Below, one piece after another: positions 6,765 to 9,894 of a stretch of DNA of 9,894 bases (its first letter is position 1; each line of letters begins with the position of its first letter). Source of the DNA: Flavobacterium sp. (GTDB taxonomy: Bacteria; Bacteroidota; Bacteroidia; Flavobacteriales; Flavobacteriaceae); contig JAUXNR010000153.1 in assembly GCA_030682755.1 (NCBI GenBank), positions 1 through 9,894 of the forward strand, read 5' to 3'. The notes under the pieces are model-generated. The model saw only the letters and a list, made by a program, of their open reading frames with translations. It was not told where the DNA came from and did not search any database. The position numbers and the translations under genes are program-made.

Positions 6765-7673
6765 ATGAGAAAAATAGCAGTAGCAATAAGTTTGATGTTT
6801 GCAATAAACATTTCAGCTCAACAAGAAGTTGTAAAAAGTGTTGAAGAAGTTGTAAAAGCGGTTAACGATACGACTCGAACAAAAGGATGGGTTAAAAAGG
6901 GAAATATTTCTTTTTTATTCAATCAATCTACATTTGATAATTGGGTAGCCGGTGGCGAAAACAATATTTCAGGGAATTTAGGGTTGAATTATGATTTTAA
7001 TTATAAAAATGATGATTGGTCTTGGGATAATAAAATAATTGCTTCTTATGGATTAGTAAAGACTAAAAATTCAGAATTTGAAAAGAAAACAGATGACCGT
7101 TTTGAGTTTAACTCTTTGGCAGGAAAAAAAGCTGGCGGATATTGGTATTATTCTGCTTTCTTAAATTTCAGAACACAATTTACCAAAGGTTTTATTTACG
7201 GAACCGATGAAAACGGAAAAGAAATTAGAGATGAATACACCAATCTATTCTCGCCGGCATATTTAACTTTTGGACCGGGTATGATGTGGAAAAAAAGCGA
7301 TGATTTCAAATTTAACTTAGCACCACTTTCTTCAAAAATTACAATTGTAAATAAAGATTTTACGTTGCCTGACGCTGCTTACTTTGGTGTTGATGAAGGA
7401 AAGAGCACACGTTATGAACTTGGTTTTTATGCCGCAGGATATTATAAATTCAAATTATTTGATAATGTTTCAGCAGAAAACATTTTGAGTTTATATTCAA
7501 ACTATTTGGAAGATCCACAAAATGTTGATGTTGATTATCAATTAAACATCGTGATGACCATTAACAAATTTTTGTCAACCAACTTGTCATTTCAAACCAT
7601 TTATGATGACAATGCATTTAGAGGCCTTCAGACAAGACAAGTTCTTGGAGTTGGTGTCAATTACGGATTTTAA
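6765..7673 (+). CDS. DUF3078 domain protein, exported, outer-membrane beta-barrel-like
   Basis: I place the start at the ATG at 6765, giving 302 residues. An upstream in-frame TTG at 6708 lies inside the promoter and would bury the signal peptide. From 6765 the protein starts MRKIAVAISLMFAINISA, a clean signal peptide with probable cleavage after A18 before QQE. The mature part carries GNISFLFNQSTFDNWVAGGENNISG-like sequence (about 46-70), typical of DUF3078 proteins of Bacteroidota. Many alternating strands rich in Tyr, Phe, Trp and Asn follow, and the chain ends in VGVNYGF with a C-terminal Phe. These are marks of an outer-membrane beta-barrel. No function is known to me. It sits downstream of the suf genes but has its own promoter, and it is followed by a strong terminator. 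Confidence 0.9.
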   Translation: MRKIAVAISLMFAINISAQQEVVKSVEEVVKAVNDTTRTKGWVKKGNISFLFNQSTFDNWVAGGENNISGNLGLNYDFNYKNDDWSWDNKIIASYGLVKTKNSEFEKKTDDRFEFNSLAGKKAGGYWYYSAFLNFRTQFTKGFIYGTDENGKEIRDEYTNLFSPAYLTFGPGMMWKKSDDFKFNLAPLSSKITIVNKDFTLPDAAYFGVDEGKSTRYELGFYAAGYYKFKLFDNVSAENILSLYSNYLEDPQNVDVDYQLNIVMTINKFLSTNLSFQTIYDDNAFRGLQTRQVLGVGVNYGF

Positions 7674-7693
7674 GACATAACAATTATATGAGC

Positions 7694-7723
7694 AAAAAAC
7701 CACGCAAATCGCGTGGTTTTTTT
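7694..7723. terminator. Bidirectional intrinsic terminator between DUF3078 and scoB
   Basis: The stem CCACGC (7700-7705) and GCGTGG (7711-7716) encloses a five-base loop. It is flanked by six A on the left and seven T on the right, so each strand reads a GC-rich hairpin followed by a T-run. It separates convergent genes: the DUF3078 stop is 21 bases upstream and the scoB stop begins at 7727 on the other strand. Confidence 0.92.
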
Positions 7724-7724
7724 A

Positions 7725-8384
7725 TTAATCCAAAATCATTTCCGGAATATCTCCTTCAATAAGTAGTGTTCCTTCGGTTGCATTTTTAATTTCTTCAACA
7801 CTAACGCCGGGAGCTCGTTCTAAAAGTTTAAATCCTTTTGGTGTAACTTCTAAAACAGCCAATTCCGTTACTATTTTTTTAACACATCCAACTCCGGTTA
7901 GCGGGAGTGTACATTTTTTTAAAACCTTTGATTCTCCGGCTTTGTTTACATGCATCATGGCTACAATGATATTTTCTGCTGAGGCCACTAAGTCCATGGC
8001 TCCTCCCATTCCTTTTACCATTTTTCCGGGAATTTTCCAGTTGGCAATGTCTCCTTCTTCAGAAACTTCCATAGCACCTAAAATGGTTAAATCTACTTTT
8101 TGACTGCGAATCATTCCGAAACTGAATGCAGAATCAAAAAATGAGGCTCCTGGAAGCGTTGTAATGGTTTGTTTTCCGGCATTGATGATATCAGCATCTT
8201 CTTCGCCTTCAAACGGAAACGGACCCATGCCAAGTACACCGTTTTCACTTTGAAATTCTACTGAAATATCGTTTCGAACAAAATTGGCGACCAACGTCGG
8301 AATTCCAATTCCTAAATTTACGTAGTAACCGTCTTTTACTTCTTTTGCAATTCGTTTTGCAATTTGATTTTTATCTAAAGCCAT
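7725..8384 (-). CDS. scoB: 3-oxoacid CoA-transferase subunit B (succinyl-CoA:acetoacetate type)
   Basis: This is the catalytic beta subunit of a family I CoA-transferase, which with ScoA moves CoA from succinyl-CoA to acetoacetate in the cytosol. The 219-residue length is normal. The active-site glutamate is E47 in QSENGVLGMGP, the SENG signature. Other family blocks are GYYVNLGIGIPTLVANF (19-35), DIINAGKQTITTLPGASFFDSAFSFGMIR (about 65-93), KMVKGMGGAMDL near the middle, and LPLTGVGCVKKIVTELAV. It follows scoA on the same strand, 108 bases away, and that gap is filled by an octamer array. Co-transcription is likely because the two subunits work together and no other promoter is evident. Butyrate-acetoacetate transferases (AtoA) share these motifs, so the physiological acid is not certain. 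Confidence 0.94.
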   Translation of the reverse strand: MALDKNQIAKRIAKEVKDGYYVNLGIGIPTLVANFVRNDISVEFQSENGVLGMGPFPFEGEEDADIINAGKQTITTLPGASFFDSAFSFGMIRSQKVDLTILGAMEVSEEGDIANWKIPGKMVKGMGGAMDLVASAENIIVAMMHVNKAGESKVLKKCTLPLTGVGCVKKIVTELAVLEVTPKGFKLLERAPGVSVEEIKNATEGTLLIEGDIPEMILD

Positions 8385-8494
8385 GTTTTAATGTGTCAGT
8401 TGTTTAATGTGTCAATTAGTAAATGTGTCGATGTGTCAATTTTGGGAAAATGTCAATTAATTATCTCATTGGCTAATTGTCCCATTGCCACATT
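8385..8494. repeat. Degenerate octamer array filling the scoA-scoB gap
   Basis: Read on the plus strand from the base after the scoB start, the gap divides into octamers that mostly end in AAT or ATT: GTTTTAAT, GTGTCAGT, TGTTTAAT, GTGTCAAT, TAGTAAAT, GTGTCGAT, GTGTCAAT, then six bases TTTGGG, then AAAATGTC, AATTAATT, ATCTCATT, GGCTAATT, GTCCCATT, GCCACATT. GTGTC recurs at 8393, 8409, 8425 and 8433, always in the same phase. The last word runs into the scoA stop codon. No unit is long enough for CRISPR and there is no open frame of note. Confidence 0.7.
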
Positions 8495-9191
8495 ATTTTT
8501 GCCTAACTGTTCTTTGTTCAATTCTTTTTTCAAAAGTTTCTCCTTGAAAAATTCTGTTCACCATTATCCCGGGAATGTGAATTTGATTTGGATCTAATGT
8601 ACCAGCGGGAACTAATTCTTCCACTTCGGCAATAGTGATTTTTGCCGCACCAGCCATACATGCATTAAAATTTCGAGCGGTTCCTTTAAAAATTAAATTT
8701 CCGGCTTCGTCACCTTTCCAAGCCTTTACAATGGCAAAATCTGCGTTGAAAGCTTTTTCCATGACATACATTTTACCGTTAAACTCTCTTGTTTCTTTGC
8801 CTTCGGCTACTTCGGTTCCATATCCGGCCGGAGTAAAAAATGCGGGAATTCCATGTTGAGCAGCTCTGCATTTTTCGGCTAAAGTTCCTTGAGGTGTTAA
8901 TTCAACTTCCAATTCTCCGGATAACATTTGTCGTTCAAACTCTGCATTTTCGCCCACATATGAAGAAATCATTTTTTTGATTTGCTTTTTTTGAAGCAAT
9001 AAACCCAACCCAAAATCATCAACACCTGCGTTGTTTGATATGCATGTAAGATTTGAAACCCCCATTTTTACCAATTCTGAAATACTGTTTTCAGGAATAC
9101 CACAAAGGCCAAAACCGCCAAGCATTAGCGTCATATTGTCTGTAATTCCGGCAAGGGCTTCCTGCACAGAATCTACTTTTCTTGTAATCAT
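8493..9191 (-). CDS. scoA: 3-oxoacid CoA-transferase subunit A (succinyl-CoA:acetoacetate type)
   Basis: This 232-residue alpha subunit binds CoA and pairs with ScoB in ketone-body or short-chain acid metabolism. The N-terminal signature [10 protein letters not shown] is at 25-34. Further blocks are [19 protein letters not shown] (48-66), [14 protein letters not shown] (75-88), [29 protein letters not shown] (about 98-126) and [26 protein letters not shown] (169-194). It is the upstream gene of the scoA-scoB pair. A promoter overlapping the terminator of the PBP gene lies just before it, so it is probably expressed apart from the cell-wall gene. The start MITRKVDS leaves a leader of roughly 15-20 bases from the expected transcription start, without a clear Shine-Dalgarno site. 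Confidence 0.94.
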   Translation of the reverse strand: MITRKVDSVQEALAGITDNMTLMLGGFGLCGIPENSISELVKMGVSNLTCISNNAGVDDFGLGLLLQKKQIKKMISSYVGENAEFERQMLSGELEVELTPQGTLAEKCRAAQHGIPAFFTPAGYGTEVAEGKETREFNGKMYVMEKAFNADFAIVKAWKGDEAGNLIFKGTARNFNACMAGAAKITIAEVEELVPAGTLDPNQIHIPGIMVNRIFQGETFEKRIEQRTVRQK

Positions 9192-9214
9192 ATTATTGTT
9201 TGTTTTTCGGATTC

Positions 9215-9245
9215 TAAAGGTATAAAAAAACGGGCTTTTTGCAAA
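9215..9245 (-). promoter_or_regulatory. Bacteroidota-type promoter for scoAB, overlapping the upstream terminator
   Basis: On the minus strand TTTG (complement of 9242-9245) is followed by exactly 19 bases and then TACCTTTA (complement of 9215-9222), which differs from TANNTTTG only at the last base. The -7 box ends 23 bases before the scoA ATG. The -33 box lies in the loop and stem of the PBP terminator hairpin. Confidence 0.6.
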
Positions 9246-9254
9246 GTCCGTTTT
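9227..9254 (-). terminator. Intrinsic terminator of the PBP1A gene
   Basis: On the plus strand AAAACGGGCTTT (9227-9238) pairs with AAAGTCCGTTTT (9243-9254) over 12 positions with one G-U, around a four-base loop. Read on the minus strand, the hairpin ends in a run of T, as expected for a terminator 21 bases after the PBP stop codon. Confidence 0.85.
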
Positions 9255-9275
9255 GTTGTTATTCCTATATTTTAT

Positions 9276-9894
9276 TTAAAAATTAAACTCATTTACATCT
9301 TGATCAAAGTCTAAGGTGTCTTTTGAAGCTTTCCAACAATCTACCTTTACGGTTAAATCTTTAGGTCGTTCAAAAGGCTCTTTTGACACTGAAAGTTTTG
9401 GGTCTTTGTAACATTTGTCCATATAAATACCCCAAATTGGTAGAGCCATTGTTGCTCCTTGTCCCATTGCAGTTGTGTTAAATCGTGCAGAACGGTCTTC
9501 ACAACCTACCCAAACTCCGGTACATAAATTGGGCACAAATCCCATAAACCATCCGTCAGAATTGTTTTGAGTGGTTCCTGTTTTTCCTGCAATTGGATTA
9601 TCAAATTTATAATCATATGATCTAAATCCGGCTCTTCCTCCTCTTAAACGGGTTCCGGTACCGTCTTCTGTTACACCTTCTAAAAGTTTTACAACAGCAT
9701 AAGCAATATCTTGATTTAAAACATCTCTAGATTCCGGAACAGTTTGAAAAATAACATTTCCGTTTTTGTCTTCAATTCTCGTAATAAGTTGAGGTTTTAT
9801 ATAAATTCCTTTGTTGGCAAACGTACTAAACGCAGCAACCATATCATGAACCGTAATTTCTACCGCACCTAAACAAATTGAAACTTGAGCAGGG
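9276..9894 (-). CDS. Penicillin-binding protein 1A, C-terminal part of the transpeptidase domain (partial, 5' end outside window)
   Basis: The frame is open from the right edge; an ATG at 9840-9842 is internal, because the preceding 17 codons (ending SICLGAVEITVHD) continue the conserved class A PBP block before VAAFSTFANKG. About 205 residues are visible. The KTG motif of the transpeptidase is GKTGTTQNNSDGWFMGF, with its lysine at 9582-9584, followed by VWVGCEDRSARF and the GQGATMALPIWGIYM block. The catalytic SxxK and SxN motifs and the glycosyltransferase domain lie outside the window. The protein crosslinks peptidoglycan in the periplasm, anchored by an N-terminal helix not visible here. 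The tail after the domain is short and acidic, ending in EFNF. It has its own terminator before scoA, and no functional link to that gene is apparent. Class A family membership is clear; 1A is the best guess for this phylum. Confidence 0.93.
   Translation of the reverse strand, partial: PAQVSICLGAVEITVHDMVAAFSTFANKGIYIKPQLITRIEDKNGNVIFQTVPESRDVLNQDIAYAVVKLLEGVTEDGTGTRLRGGRAGFRSYDYKFDNPIAGKTGTTQNNSDGWFMGFVPNLCTGVWVGCEDRSARFNTTAMGQGATMALPIWGIYMDKCYKDPKLSVSKEPFERPKDLTVKVDCWKASKDTLDFDQDVNEFNF

Noticed and set aside
8385..8494. Possible CRISPR array
   Set aside because: Units are eight bases, degenerate and without spacers, and no cas gene is near.
8391..8597. A short plus-strand open frame through the octamer array
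   Set aside because: It translates repeat DNA and then antisense scoA sequence, with no protein-like features.
9840..9842. ATG as the start of a 188-residue gene
   Set aside because: The frame stays open upstream with conserved PBP sequence, so this is an internal methionine of a longer gene entering from the right edge.

Overview
The window reads as chromosomal DNA of a low-GC member of the Bacteroidota, most likely Flavobacterium or a close relative in the Flavobacteriaceae. The evidence is the gene set (a Flavobacteria-style sufS / lipoprotein / sufE / DUF59 / DUF2480 run, a DUF3078 outer-membrane-type protein, a ScoAB CoA-transferase pair), promoters of the Bacteroidota type (TTG or TTTG, 19-20 bases, TANNTTTG), the absence of strong Shine-Dalgarno sites, and gaps between genes filled with short-word repeats.

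Layout. Bases 1-2039 (minus strand) hold one long reading frame that runs off the left edge. It is a large PIN-nuclease-like protein with a coiled coil and two C-terminal membrane helices. It is clearly more AT-rich than its neighbours and is the best candidate for accessory or defence-type cargo. Next, also on the minus strand, is a membrane-anchored serine hydrolase of the beta-lactamase/NylB type (2109-3455). A 157-base divergent gap leads to a plus-strand cassette: sufS (3613), a small predicted lipoprotein (4841), sufE (5272), a DUF59/SufT-like gene (5759), DUF2480 (6166), and then a DUF3078 gene with its own promoter (6765). A strong bidirectional terminator at 7694-7723 closes this cassette. 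It faces the minus-strand scoA-scoB pair (9191-7725), which is preceded on the same strand by the 3' part of a penicillin-binding protein 1A gene that enters from the right edge.

How the genes work together. SufS and SufE take sulfur from cysteine for Fe-S cluster assembly, and the DUF59 protein is a likely cluster-maturation or transfer factor. DUF2480 and the lipoprotein travel with them but have no known role. The scaffold genes sufB, sufC and sufD are not in the window: sufS here is the first gene of its strand run and faces away from the hydrolase gene. ScoAB exchanges CoA between succinyl-CoA and acetoacetate. PBP1A builds peptidoglycan and is unrelated to the rest.

Besides the PIN protein, the most unusual structure is in the gaps. 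Four intergenic gaps each carry a different array of short repeated words (about 8, 9, 13 and 8 bases per unit), including a nearly uninterrupted series of octamers that fills the whole scoA-scoB gap. All function statements rest on motif recognition by eye; no database search was run.
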